Shown here one piece after another: positions 1 through 12,045 of a stretch of DNA of 64,000 nt. The notes below the pieces were generated by a model that was given only the letters and a program-made list of their open reading frames with translations, did no database searches and was not told the DNA's origin. Numbering within the stretch: position 1 is the first letter of the stretch; each line of letters opens with the position of its first letter. The DNA comes from Liolophura sinensis (lineage: Eukaryota; Mollusca; Polyplacophora; Chitonida; Chitonidae), in contig NC_088301.1 of the NCBI RefSeq assembly GCF_032854445.1, positions 44,451,116 through 44,515,115 on the forward strand. The letters run 5' to 3'. Both the position numbers and the translations under genes were made by a program.

Positions 1-372
1 TGACAAACTAAGAATAACCAGTGTTACAATCTGGTAACTACTGGTGGTCAGTGTTCTATTCATTAACATGCAAAAATCACCCCTTAGGCTCTAAACCAGG
101 ATCTTGAAATGTGTACATCGATGGTCTGGTGCTTTATACTGGTTACATTACATGTACACATGTACAGTACTTATCTCAGGGAACGCAAGAATGTAATAGG
201 CACAGCAAAAAGGCAGTATATATGTAGATGTATTTGAGCATGTCCATGGTATTAGAAATTTAATGACACCACAAAGCTGAGTAGTAAATGCTAGTGGCCT
301 GTTTACATGTCCTTATAGATGATTAAAATTAAAAACATGAACTTCAGTTGCCATATGAACTACAAACCACAA
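1..372. other. 3' flank of exon 3b
   Basis: AT-rich, no ORF of note. It holds a possible ATTAAA poly(A) hexamer on the minus strand (264-259) and several ACATGT-type palindromes. Nothing else is recognised. Confidence 0.4.
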
Positions 373-830
373 TCAAGACCTTGAACCTTTGTCCTGCAGA
401 CTGTTTACCACATCCAAAGTTTTCTCCACGTGTGGCTTTTTGCGCAGATATTTTGCATGTAATGCTAATTGGCTATTGCGAAATTGGGTTGATGTAGTTA
501 TATTGCAAGGATAGCCACCATCTAAGAGAAACCGACTAAGGCTTGTGCGCATGCTAAGTAAAGATCTGTAAGAAAACTCTTCTCCATGACTGGTCCTGAT
601 TGTCAAGAAAAACTGTGCTAAATAACGGTCCAAAAGATCAGGGGGAATCATTTCCAAGGGCCGTCCTTCAGAGCTACTGTTCCGAAGCCATCTTTCAAAC
701 ACTAAAATATGCGAACGGCGGCGTCTATCCAGGCTTTCCAATCTGGAGGCTTGAACACCACTTTCATAGTTTACAGATGGGTGTGGAATCTTGTGATATT
801 CTGTCTGCTGACATTGTTCCGGTCCATATC
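373..830 (-). CDS. last exon 3b: diverged second copy of the Crypton-derived domain
   Basis: The acceptor is cagccactacag (AG at 832-831), phase 1, so it is compatible with the exon 2 donor. The stop is at 373-375 and it encodes about 151 aa. It shares with exon 3a the pattern IPP-x-x-LD-x-YLA-x-FF-x-T-[IV]-[RK], a Gly-Glu-[EY]-x-Y turn and 'SL-x-x-[ML]R-x-[SA]L-x-R-x-L', but most other residues differ. It is therefore an old duplication, kept open. An ATTAAA (minus strand) lies at 264-259. It could instead be a recently silenced duplicate, but the intact frame and acceptor argue against that. Confidence 0.7.
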
Positions 831-3800
831 CTGTAGTGGCTGGAACCAAAATAAGCAGATGCTGTTTATTGCCGAAAATGGATGCTCAATGTCAATGTCA
901 GCTCTGCTGTACTAGCCATAGCCTTGGCCAATACATCAAGTAGTACTCCGAAGACAGTAAGACAATTGGTTGATAAGCAAGTTTCTTCAAACATGTAGAG
1001 CAACGTCTGTTTAAATTATAGTGAATGAAAATATTTAACTGGAAGAATTAACTGGCACAGTTATGCAAATGCAAACAATTTCTTTTTGATCCATACAGAA
1101 TTCAAATAGATTCTAGTACAAAAAAAAAGGTTTGTTCACATAAACAACGTATTTGTAGTACTATGTTTCAACTGGATTTGGGGTATTCCAGTAAACCTTG
1201 TAGAACATAACCAAAATTTACATAAAGTCCTTTTAAACATAAATATGCATTTATGTGTGGTTCTTTAAAAAAAATTGCATATAGTTATGTCAAATTAACA
1301 TACAATTTTCACAAACTTTCATACCTTACTCTAAATGGTGATTACATGTTAATATGAAGTCAGTTATGGAACCTGGTAATGACATCATTACGAGTACTAC
1401 GAGTATTGTCCATTCTACAATCCACGCATATACATCAACACATCTACTTCTAAAAAACGTCGAACTCAATGTTACTTCATGCTTTAAATTACCAATACAA
1501 ATTGTTCTGTATTCAACCTTCAGAATGTGTTTATTGATGACTGTTGCTATTTTATGCTGAAGCTTTCATCAGTTTTTGAAAAAAGGGTTATGTATTTTTA
1601 CATACCTGTTAAAAAGAGAGGTTGACAACTACAAATCAGTAACAAAAGGCATCAGAAAAGCTAACTTGACAAAACCTTCAATATTCTACACTAAAAACAA
1701 ATATGAATCATAAACACAGACTTCAGTTCCACTTGTAGGCAGATCTTTATACAAGCAGTCTAAGATTAATAATAATCTTAATTATAATACAGTTCATGTA
1801 AGTTAAATACTGCAATTTTCAGAGTTCTACTATAATACATGAATCCTTTCCAGCATGAAATATACATGTACATACTACATGTGCTCTATGAAGTATTTAA
1901 CATTCAACACTGATCTGTCAGTGGAGTTTATAATGATGGTGTAGAAATGAACTGTTATTCTAAGCATGATGATATAAATGTAGCTGGTTAAATGGCAGAG
2001 CTCTTAATCTTGGATCGCTTTTACATGGAAATGCATGATAATGAGAATCACTACATTCTTTGCAAGTTGTTTAATAAATATCAATTTTATTCAACATTAA
2101 GAGTAGGTCTGCCATTTAAGATACAGTTTTACCAAATTTGGTGTGTTCTTTTATAAGTACTAAAGTATAATTAAGCTTTGATGACACACCAGGAGAAAAA
2201 TGTTTATATGTTACAGCAGTTCTTCCTTTTCCTGACATTTCTAGAATTTTTTCATGTTAAGAACCATGCACAAGGCTCCAGTCATGGCTAGGAGTCCTGG
2301 CGTGATGAAAGAGCCCTATGAATACTGGATGCTGTTTTATGCATGTTAGCTGATGTTCTTCCGTGCACCTGAGTTTTTCTGGCTTTTAAGGCCTTTCGGC
2401 TGGAAATGAATTCCTTGGACTCTCGCAGTGAATATTGGTAGCTGTGCTGTCTAAGGTGCCTATCCAGAGCAGCCCGGAGTGTTATGAGTGACTGATAGCC
2501 ATACTCTCCACCAGAGTCTCGCTTTACAGTCGCAAAGAACGATGCCAGGTAAGCATCAAGCTCTTCAGGTGGAATTGTCTCTATCTTTCGCGTCTCATTG
2601 CGAGGAGGCTGTAATGCCCAGCTCTGAAACTTCCTCACATATGACCTCATTTGACAGAGTTGATAGGCATTTCGCTGATGTGTCAACTGGTTTGGCATGA
2701 TGTTTGATCCACTACTTTGAGAAACATGTGTTGGCAATTTGTGAAGGCCTTGCCACCTTGTAGCACTGGTCAAATCCTGGAAGGCTGCAGACCGTACTGA
2801 AAATAATGGTAAAATGGGCATGAGCCGCAAGAGTATGAACTCTGCTAGTAGAAGGCATGAAGAAGTACATGCAATACGCACAAATCTGTAGTAAAATTCA
2901 TGAAGTTTTTTTTCAAACTTGAGTCATTTTCTGCCCTGCAATACATGTTCATGAACTATGAAACTGTGACTATGGAAGCCAAAGCCAAGAGAATCTACAC
3001 GTACCTTATACTTGAAGAGTGACGCGTTCCATGTGCACTTCATGCAAAGGCCAAATGTTATTAGAAGATCAGTGTGCAAATTTAGCTAACGGTCCTAATT
3101 ACAAATATTACAACCTATTTAAACATTTTATTATCAGAAGGAGAGTAACTTAAAATTCACTAAAAACATACATTTATACATGCCAACGTACGTGCTGTAT
3201 GTGAGTTATATATGGGTATAAGCTATTTGAAATACTAGCAAAAAGTTATCACTGTCTATACAGCTATGACCTTATGATGATAAATTACATGTAGAGCTTA
3301 GGATATTAGTGAATGTTATTTCACAAACTATATTTCAGGACTATGAAACTACATGTACAAGTAAAACAGACTACACAGCTTTTTCATGAGGTTGGCTTGT
3401 GGATGTAGATGTATATCAAAGGGTTGCTTATATATCCTACAGTGTATTTACTTGATTGTTGTTCAATGGAGTACTCATGTATTTAGAGGAACAGGGAAAA
3501 TCAATGATGGGCAAGTTACTAGACAAGTGTCCAAATTAAGACACATGTTATATAGGCAGAAGGCCTGGTGACCTTGAGATTGAAGGGTAAACAACTATCA
3601 TAACCACGCTGCCTTGACCCTCCACATGTTGTGTATCTCAAAGTGTAAATAAACTTGTTTAGCATGAGTGTATTACAGTCCCTGTCACATGCCATTGCGT
3701 CATCATACCCATATAGGTCCTGTGCCTTTTTATGATATGTAACAATATACACATGTGTACATGTACATGTCTGTACTTACATGTACATACATCTATCTAA

Positions 3801-6800
3801 CCCTATAAGATTACTTTATATTAGTGTGTATGGTTGAAGGACCTTGGGAAGAACAATTTCATTGTAAATTGGCATTCACTAATTGATTAGATTCAATAAA
3901 TGAGGATATTTAATACTTCCTGGTACAAGATCACTGTGTGAGGGTGTGACATGTGTGACCATTGCATTTCATACTTTAGCTCCTTTTGTTATAGATATTA
4001 TTACACATGGAAAATTGGGTGGCAATTTGTGTTTAATTAGAATATTAGACATTGTTTCTCCTGCACACAGTGCAGATGAACTGCAGGTGAATGCACCACA
4101 TTTAAACAATACAGGTACATGTACTTAACATAAATTATAATCAGATAGCCTCCAGTCTGAGTCATAATAAACAAATACACCACTTGTAATTTGTTCATTT
4201 ACAATAACAGCATTCCTCTTCATGCACATATAAATATAAATAAATATGCATATGTATACACCAGTAATTTCATGGAACACTGTTGTTGAACTCTAGTGCA
4301 GTCCATGTAGTGGTTAGGCTGACTGACAAGGACATGGAATCAGGGCCATGGCCTGCCATCTTGTTAACCCCACTAAAAAGTAGTAGCCCCTTGAATGAAG
4401 GACATCAGAAAATCAATACTGGATGAAATCAAACACAGACATAAGGAAGACAAGTGTAGCCATGCACTATTTGTACTCTAGTGTGCATTTCTGATGCACA
4501 ATACAGCCATGTACATGTACATGTGGTACATGTAGTCCATGGGCCAGACATGATATTGGTACCACTTGAGGTGGCAAAACCTTATTGGTACAAACATGTT
4601 TATAGGGTCATAGAAGTAAATTAAGACATGATAACCTTTCTGCAATGCTAGCTTTATCACACATTTTGATAAAATAAAAAATTACCTTATAACAGGTATA
4701 ACATGTTGCACAAATTACAAAAAGCAAAAGAGAGACGTCAGTATATCGTGGACTCTCACTTAATAATGTTATTAGATCAATTTAAAAAGGTGGTTTACAT
4801 TGTTTATGAAGCCAAAAAAAAAAAAAAAAAAAAAAATCAGCAGTCCACATTTTGTCAATATTTCATGTTCACTCTTAACTGAATAAGTTGACCTGTACAT
4901 TTACATGTAAGATTTTCCAGGTTTTCAGCTGGATGATAACAGTTTATCAATAGTTTAAGGCAGAATGGGTAAGCTGAAATGAGTAAACATTGATGTCATT
5001 TCCTTACCTGTCAAAGCAAAACAATGTCAACGCAAACCTTTGATCATATTTTTTTACTTTCAATCAAGACAAAAAAAAAAAGACAAAAAAAAAGAAAAAC
5101 ACCCTATGATGAAATGTATGTCAGATAAAATACTTTTTTTTTGCCCAAATTTTTACAACCCAGTAAATTGCCTTTAAACCACTGGCTAATTCAGTGGCCT
5201 TATCTGACCATATTGTGAACAGTGAAATCACATAACGTTTTAAGGTTTTTGCCACTTGATAAATGCAGTCCTTGATAAATGGACTACATTAAAATGCACA
5301 TACATACCTGTTCCATATATGCATTAACTGAATGGACCCCGAAGCAAATTATTTCTCAATAGAAATATCATTTGTTGATTGAATGCACTACTATGCTAAT
5401 GGAGAAGCTAGGCATCATTCATTGTTTTGAGGACTCTGAACCCCTGATATTGCGAGAAGGTTAGGTTCGTGGAACGTTCTATGACGAGCAGTGGATATCA
5501 GGCAACTTGAATGTGTACAAATTAGAAAACTGTAACATGACGTCTAGTTCAGTAGCATTTTCAAATGACTTGACAAAGACTTGACTGTACTATCCAAAGG
5601 TGCTTGAGGTTAACCTGCAACTATCCCTTGTAGAAGATTTTCTTGGGATACACTAACTACTTCAAGAGCGTTCCACCCAAAACTTTGTTTGATAAATCTC
5701 AAAATATTTGCTCTTAAGAGATGCGTGCACACTATCCCAGTAGTAAATCAGACAAGATGACTCAGGGATCAGAGCCTCCTATCATGCAGTTTGCTTAACT
5801 TGGTGCAGATGGCAGAATACTTAGAACAGTAATCCAAAATTTGACCAAAGAATCTCTTTTCCCTAACAAGAAAGACCTTGGTACAACAGTCATGCATTGG
5901 CAGCTCTAGATTGCACGCATAGAGGTGTGTTCCTCCATAAATAGATAAATACATTCTTCCAGAAGTAGTGCAGGGGAGAAACAGAAACAATCTGTAGGAG
6001 TGAATGAAAACGAGCTATGACAACCCTTCGTATATGGAATGCTCTCCTTCTAAATCAAAAAGTGCAGAGCATCAAGGTCAACACGCCCACAAACAATCAT
6101 ATTTAACAGTGAGTTGGATGAATCCCTTTTACTTGAGAAGAGAAATCTTCTGTATCCAGACAGCTCGACTTTACAACAAACCAATGACTGCCAACACCCA
6201 GGGTTGCGTAATTAAGGCCACCATGCAATTAAGACCTCAAATTAAGGAACATCCATGGCACCTGCTGATAGATAAAGTCCCTCTGAAAGAATCAAAAGTC
6301 TTGCAGTTTCCTTTGGTGTTTAGGGTCATAAAAAGATCCCTACTATTTTGAATTTACCAGTAATCATTAATCTTGAAATCAACAGAAAATTGTTAACACA
6401 ACTGTGATAGAATGCCATAAAACATCATAAAACAGCAAGTTTGTGTTCTGTCGTTTTCTGGTTGCAAAGAAAATTACTGATGCACACTTTCTCGCCCCTG
6501 CAGCTCACCACTCTCCCAAGCCAGAGAAGGCTAAAATGTCATCTTTCATCCATAAATCTGCCATTATGTTTGAGAAGAATAGCTTGAATTATTTAAGAAA
6601 GTATTCCTAGAGGTGAGCGCTCAGTTTCTGAGTTGGTTTTGGGTACACTGAACAATAGATATGTTTATTAAAGGGGGCATAACCCCATAGAAAGCTACCT
6701 ATCTGAGAGGGCTATCACATGAAAACATGAACTATGGACTAATGCTGCAAAACTTAACGTGAATTTGAGACTTATGGGTAAATGCATATATGTACAAGCA

Positions 6801-7140
6801 AAACCAAGTGTGCTGTAAAATACTTTAATTATTATATCCTTTTTCTTTTTTTCCTTTGGTGAAATTATGTGATACATTTTGTGATTATTGACCTAGAATG
6901 CCCTTATTGGTTGACGGCTGGTATGTAAATGTCTGTTTCGATGCACAGATTCTTACACCCTTTTAGTGTTAAATTAAAAATAAGGTATGTCATAACTTTA
7001 ATGCGGTAAACTGTTATAAATTAAGACTAATTCTGATACAGCTTTGTAGTCCTGATGTCAGAAACTCAACCCACACAGCATGAACACTGCTCACCACACT
7101 CAGCCTCTATGATATACCTACACATGTAGTGATGTCCGTA

Positions 7141-7171
<31 letters not shown>

Positions 7172-10100
7172 GTACTAGTCTAAATGCAGTCTGTATGCTA
7201 ATCACAGGAGTATAAATATGTACATGTACATGCACAAGCACCACAAAGGGTGTAAAATTTTTCTAACAATCTAATATCATAATTGACTGACATTATTCTT
7301 GGAATATGATTACTTGCAATAGTGCCAGTCTCATGACTGTCAGAATTCCTGTACCTGTGTATGCTAAAGGGCTTCAAAGTTCCCCCCAAATTTGGAAAAA
7401 TACAAACAAGCATGTCAAGGTCAAGGTTTTCACCAAACAGTATTTCTTTGATGAAATCAAGGTTTAGTGGTTACTAAAAAAAGAAAGACACACATGTACC
7501 ATGAAATCTCAAAATTAACTGTTGCCATATTTGTTACAAAGGCAAACTGCACAGGATTCCAAGAGATGTTACATTCTCAAGCCATGCGTAGACCAACCTG
7601 CGATCAACAAAAACTCATCCTTCATGCAACACCTATGTTGTACAGTTTGACAAAACCTGGCGATCCTTAGCAACTGTCACCAACTGAGCGCAAGTATGCC
7701 TAGATAAACGGAACTAAGTCGCAGAAAAGTAGTCAAATTGACCAAACGTGAGTATGTTGACTAAAACCAGAGTCTGATTCGATGCTCAAAGCGGTTCTGA
7801 TATGCTTCAGTCCCCTAAAACACAGTTGCTCCCAGTCACAAGGTTGATCTTCACCCGGCATAAAGGCAGAAGAAAAAAGTATGCAGTTGTTTAAATGCAC
7901 TTAAAGTTAATACTTTGATGACCAACTTATCACATGCATTTCTCACTTTCCACAATCACCGTAATGAACTTCAGAGTTTACACTACTTGACAAATATATT
8001 TTGGGTCCTACAGTTACAAAAAGAGAGTGATTAGTCATGTTATCAACTTTAAATAACAAAAATGTTCAGAAACCTTGTCTTGAATTGGGGGGGGGGGGGG
8101 GGGGGGGGGGCAGTGATTTCAGTCACACTGTCAAATCAGATTAATCCTGTGAATGATTTCAAAACAAATCAATGTGCAAGTCGTTTCGGGAGACTTTTAA
8201 ACATCACTTTGTTATATCAGGAGAGCTTCTACTCGTATCATAGTGGCTTCATGTTCACTTTTTATACTGGGGCTGGCTCTCTTGGATGCCATGCTGAGGA
8301 CAAGAGACAGAATAACCCATCCATCCAGTGTATATACATGTACATGTATCAACAGACATTCAGGAAGTATTTTATTTATTTATTTATTTGATTGTTGCTT
8401 AATACCATATTGAAGAATTTTTTACATGTAAAATGACAGTCACTTTCAAAAAACTTTGTAAATCACATTTCTTTTAACTTTTTTTGTAGAAGACGTCGTC
8501 TAGATCTGTTATACTGCCATATGGCAAGTTCATTTATGAAAAAAATTACAAAAAATTGATTTATGAAGTTTTGTGAAAATGGCCTCTGCTTTAAAAGGGG
8601 AGGAAACCATAGTGTCTGTCTGTCATTAAACACAGACCTTTGGCAAGTTACTCACAAACTTTCCAACATGTCTTTTTTTAGGCACACTATACTGGTGGAA
8701 GACAAGTGTTCTTCAATGAATGTAGACTTTGCAAATCACCACGTGCATTGTCGACCGCTATAAATATTGTCACCAAGGCCTCAGAAGCAATGTGTGCGAG
8801 GGAATCTACAAATTATTTGATCAAGGTTGGGTATGCACCTGTACCATATGTGTTCTGGCAATTTAAGGGCAAGCGCTTCTAACCACTAGACCCCAAATCA
8901 GCTTCAGGACTTAACAGAAGTCTCTCGCTCACAAAACACAAGCTGTATTGCAAAGCCATTTAGACTGCATTGTGATTGGTTACTAAGAATGGACAAGAAC
9001 CGACTGAAGAATATAGAGCAATCATTTACATCACGATGCACACACGCAGCATATGTATGTGGTAACTATTTTACAGGTGAGTTCAAAGGGATCTTCTTAA
9101 AGAATTATCATGGATAGCTGTTATTTACTTCTTATATTTTTTAAAATTTCATCATTCTCTGTAAAGCTGTAAAATTCTAAAATCATCAAGAGGCTTCAAG
9201 AAAATCCCTTTAATTTAAACAGCATTTACTTGAAGTCACTATTAATCACTTACCATAGCTGGTATTTTTTTGTAATGAAGACTGTGAAAGGCTGCTGTCT
9301 CCTTGCTGCATGGTCCCAACATCTTGCAATGAACTATTGTCTAGAATTATGCTGATTTCGTCACTGTCTGTCTCTTGTAATGTGAGTTCACCACTTTCTT
9401 GGCCAGAATGATCCATGCCAATTATTGACAGTAGACTGGTATGTTCAGGTTCGGCACTCGCAGCTTGAGCTTCAGCAGAGGACAGTCGGGAAAGTTTATG
9501 TATGGGTTGGTTTATTTCGGGGGAATCGTCAGTAGATGGAAATACAGAAGAATCCTGAGCTACACTGGCTGATGATGGAAGTTTCCTTTTTGAACCGATA
9601 CCTGGTGACTCTGTGGCTTTCTCACTGTTGGCGTATAAATCTACAGGGAACACATCAACATCATTATCTTCGCCAGGTTCATCTTTGATGGCAATTCCCT
9701 GATTGTTTCCAGTGTACCCTGAGGAGTTGTTCCTCACCAGGCTGGGCTGCCCCCCACCTGCCCGAGGTCGCCGGATCCTGTCTATCCCTATACCTTTGCC
9801 TAGGGAAAGGACACTATCTGCCTCTTTCTGAGCATGCTTCAGTTTCTGGGTGAGGGCATAAGTAATCCCCTTCAACCATATTGGGTCGGGAGTTTCTCCT
9901 GAGCAATCTACATGTAGAAAAGAAGCAAAATTTCACTCACCATACATACATGAATTTACCGTATTCATTTAATACATGTAGTTGTTCACAGTTAAAGAAT
10001 TTTTCACTCATGCTGATTACGATCAATTTTATAAGTGGAGAAAACTGGTAAACCCAAAACTCCATGCTTTCCTTTTGATATTTCCAGTGGTTTCTGCACA

Positions 10101-11654
10101 GTTATGCAAGAGTGTATCTCGGTAATGACTGTCATTGAGTCTTCAGCACTGTAATATATGTAGTCTGTGTACTATTTTTGGTATTTTTCACTTTCAAAAT
10201 TAGTGTTTCTTGTCTTATTTGGTGTTGAGGAGAAAATATAAAACTTTCCTTAGTACATCTCCAACTATAATGGTCATCTCAGCCAAATGTCACATGAGTA
10301 CATGGAATTCCCTTTTTACTATGTATGTTATGTTGGCCCATTCGACGTAGACACGGATTTAGAGCATTTTCATAAAAAATCATTAAACATGTGTGAAGAC
10401 CCAGTCTGATCTGAGAACAAACTGCCGCTGTAGGAAAATATTCGGTGAGGGTCATGATTTGACTCTAAGTTCAGTCGCTGACACATGGTAGAAACCTGTT
10501 TAATAAACAAACCTTTGAGTACTGAATAACCAAATTCACTTAATCCCTCTACTGTCGGATATAAAATGTGTAGACCTGTTGGTTCTAAATGCTGGGTACA
10601 GGGGAGAGGGTGTCAGGAAATTTTGTACACAATGTATACATGAGGAATGTGGGTTGATAATCCCAGGTGCAGAGTGTATATGTACAGCCCCACATGCACA
10701 TTACATTTACGAGTGACAACGATCATCTATGTAAAACTCTCCTTTATCAGGTTCAAAGTTTTATGTGCCGTGATGCTGCTACATGTAGTTATGCATGTTC
10801 TGGGGAAGACTCAATGGTGGCACTATGTTGGTGCCATGACGCCATGCCACCGACCTAAAAATTATATGTCTATGCCAACGGTCAAGATTTTGACATTGAA
10901 CAAACTCATGTTCAAAGTACTGACTATAAAAGGTTATTACGGTCACCCAAAAAATAAAAAAGGCAGATTGGTTGTAGTAGTTGGGCTCATTGGTTGTTAT
11001 TTATTTCAGTGCTCAAGTTTATAATCTGTGATTTTAACAGCTGGCTGTTGGTCCTACAGCTGTATATATACAGTGCAAGCAAGCTGTTGACAAGCTTAGT
11101 GCTCATTCTTACCCCCCCCCACACACACACACTTCCAAAAAGAAGGTTGAGAATTTTTTTATTTTTTGCATAATTATATTTTGTTACTCATTCAATAACT
11201 TCACACTAAAATTCAAAAATAAAAATGAAATTTTAGATATGCAAATTAATGCAAAGGATAGACCTAAAAAGGCCATGTACATCTATGAGTCACAATGATG
11301 ATCCCAGCAACAATTCAAGTTTCCAAAATTTCTCTTCAACATTTCCAAAATATGGCGGTTTCAAAGATAAGGAGACACACCGAAAGGTTGTAACAACATC
11401 CACAAATTTAGTATCAGTTTAAAAACTTAAGTAATGGGATGAAAAGTAATAAATATATAATAAAAATGCATACGAATCAATTTAATGACGTCCTCACCTA
11501 AAGATATTGAGCCCTTTAATTTGTACTCTGATATTCTCATATCAACCCAGACAGCAAACTGAGACAGCACAAGGGGTTCACTGCACAGCTCTCCAATAAT
11601 TGAAGCAAACTTAAACTGGACTCTCTGTAAAACTTCTTCCATTCTGTCCTCCAT
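373..11654 (-). CDS. Crypton-domain (ZMYM/QRICH1/KIAA1958-like) gene, whole locus with two alternative last exons
   Basis: Split gene: exon 1 11654-11498, exon 2 9907-9254, then either exon 3a 2796-2288 (about 439 aa) or exon 3b 830-373 (about 422 aa). All junctions are GT-AG in phase 1, and both last exons fit the exon 2 donor. The common part is an unrecognised N-terminal helical region (residues 1-90), then a Ser/Asp-rich, probably disordered linker (90-270). The linker has a sumoylation consensus IKDE (K127), a basic KRK (159-161) and a SUMO-interacting-like ISIIL (237-241) after acidic residues. Each last exon gives one copy of the alpha-helical segment that lies before DUF3504 in proteins domesticated from Crypton tyrosine recombinases. 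The recombinase-like DUF3504 half is missing. By analogy with ZMYM and QRICH1 I infer a nuclear, chromatin or transcription cofactor role. The exon structure is firm; the function is inference. Confidence 0.75.
831..2287. other. spacer between the two alternative last exons
   Basis: Intron sequence for the exon 3b isoform and 3' UTR or flank for the exon 3a isoform. AT-rich and full of stops in all frames. No repeat family was recognised. Confidence 0.4.
2086..2091 (-). terminator. poly(A) signal AATAAA for exon 3a
   Basis: Canonical hexamer on the minus strand, roughly 200 bp past the stop codon of exon 3a. It supports 2796-2288 being a real terminal exon. Confidence 0.5.
2288..2796 (-). 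CDS. last exon 3a: Crypton-derived N-terminal domain
   Basis: The acceptor is ccattattttcag (AG at 2798-2797), phase 1; the stop codon is at 2288-2290. About 168 aa. The core IETIPPEELDAYLASFF, followed by a Gly-Glu-Tyr turn, a 'SLITLRAALDRHLR' helix and 'SSRKALKARK', is the pattern seen before DUF3504 in KIAA1958, QRICH1 and ZMYM proteins. The protein stops right after this segment. A canonical AATAAA (minus strand) lies at 2091-2086, about 200 bp after the stop, so this exon has its own 3' end. Confidence 0.8.
2797..8354. other. large intron of the Crypton-domain gene (left part)
   Basis: Mostly unremarkable AT-rich intron. It contains many ACATGT palindromes, a poly(A) run around 4814-4837, a TA microsatellite at about 7141-7171, and a 24-base G run at 8087-8110. 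Open frames at 5769-5990 (minus) and 6004-6351 (plus) have no phase-compatible splice sites to the gene, and I could not recognise them. Confidence 0.4.
8087..8110 (+). repeat. poly(G) run of 24
   Basis: Uninterrupted homopolymer, capable in principle of G-quadruplex formation. It is also a likely spot for sequencing length error. Confidence 0.9.
8355..8900 (-). mobile_element. SINE (family C), reverse orientation
   Basis: Starts with TTTA repeats and a 'gattgttgcttaatacc' tail. The body has 'ggaggaaacc', 'ctttggcaagttact' and 'gtggaagacaagtg', shared in reverse complement with 33790-34170. A tRNA-like head (ggtctagtggttagaagc in reverse) lies at about 8858-8895. Diverged. Confidence 0.6.
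9254..9907 (-). CDS. exon 2: disordered linker with SUMO-related motifs, Crypton-domain gene
   Basis: Internal exon of 654 nt, phase 1 on both sides. The acceptor is ttctacatgtag at 9908 and the donor ATG|GTAAGTG at 9254/9253. It starts CSGETPDPIWLKGITY and goes on to a Lys/Gln-rich helix, then low-complexity Ser, Asp, Glu and Gln. It holds IKDEPGED (a sumoylation consensus with a downstream acidic patch), SKRKLP (a possible nuclear signal) and DSDEISIILD (the hydrophobic core plus acidic flank expected of a SUMO-interacting motif). No catalytic domain is visible. Confidence 0.8.
9908..11497. other. intron 1 of the Crypton-domain gene
   Basis: No exon seen. It contains a short C run followed by an AC microsatellite (11112-11132). 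The plus-strand open frame 10647-11024 has no protein-like character. Confidence 0.4.
11498..11654 (-). CDS. exon 1 (start codon) of the Crypton-domain gene
   Basis: The ATG at 11654 sits in a good context (A at -3, G at +4). It opens 52 codons (MEDRMEEVLQRVQFKF...) that look helical. The frame runs into a strong donor, AG|GTGAGG, at 11498/11497, leaving phase 1. Splicing to 9907 creates an Asp codon and an open frame across the junction. A possible 5' UTR splice acceptor (cttcgctacag) ends at 11695, so the true first exon may lie further right. Confidence 0.75.
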
Positions 11655-11734
11655 TTTCGCTTAGGTGGAATGTTCAGCTTCATACACAGTATACCTGTAG
11701 CGAAGAAAATGAAATCTTTAATGCCATATACTTT

Positions 11735-12045
11735 CCTCATCATTCCCGCGTCGAGAGGTGGTAGATCCAGGGTCAATCCTGGGTCGGGTCACACCTAAGG
11801 CCTTAAAAGAGGGAGTTGTAACTTCCTCGCTTGGCATTCAGCATGAAGGGGAAAGTGCAACGACTGGTTGAGCCGTATCAGTATAATGGCTCGATCTTGG
11901 CAGCTTACTTTCCTTTGATAAGTCGTCTCAGTGAAGAAGCACTAGATAATACAGCGGTGGAAATCCGTCCTGCAACAAGGAGTCACACTACATGCACTCC
12001 AAGGATGTTAAACCCCATGCACTCACACCCACTCCTCATCATTCT
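11735..12045 (+). mobile_element. SINE (family B) just upstream of the first coding exon
   Basis: A B-box-like 'gggtcaatcc' head is followed by 'gcaacgactggttgagcc', 'tcagtataatg' and a tail 'gttaaaccccatgcactcac'. This is a body I associate with repeats common in marine molluscs. It lies 80-390 bp upstream of the start codon of the minus-strand Crypton-domain gene. The copy at 26646-26800 (minus) shares 'gtgtcagtataatgtg'. Confidence 0.65.

Noticed and set aside
600-915. Plus-strand frames overlapping exon 3b
   Set aside because: Antisense shadows of the minus-strand coding exon.
6004-6351. 115-codon plus-strand frame
   Set aside because: No recognisable domain, no promoter or poly(A) support, antisense in an intron.
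10647-11024. 125-codon plus-strand frame in intron 1 of the Crypton-domain gene
   Set aside because: Composition and residues look random; antisense to an intron without supporting signals.
11537-11776. 79-codon minus-strand frame overlapping exon 1
   Set aside because: Out of frame with the phase-matched exon 1 and lacking the downstream splice continuity; covers 5' UTR and SINE end.
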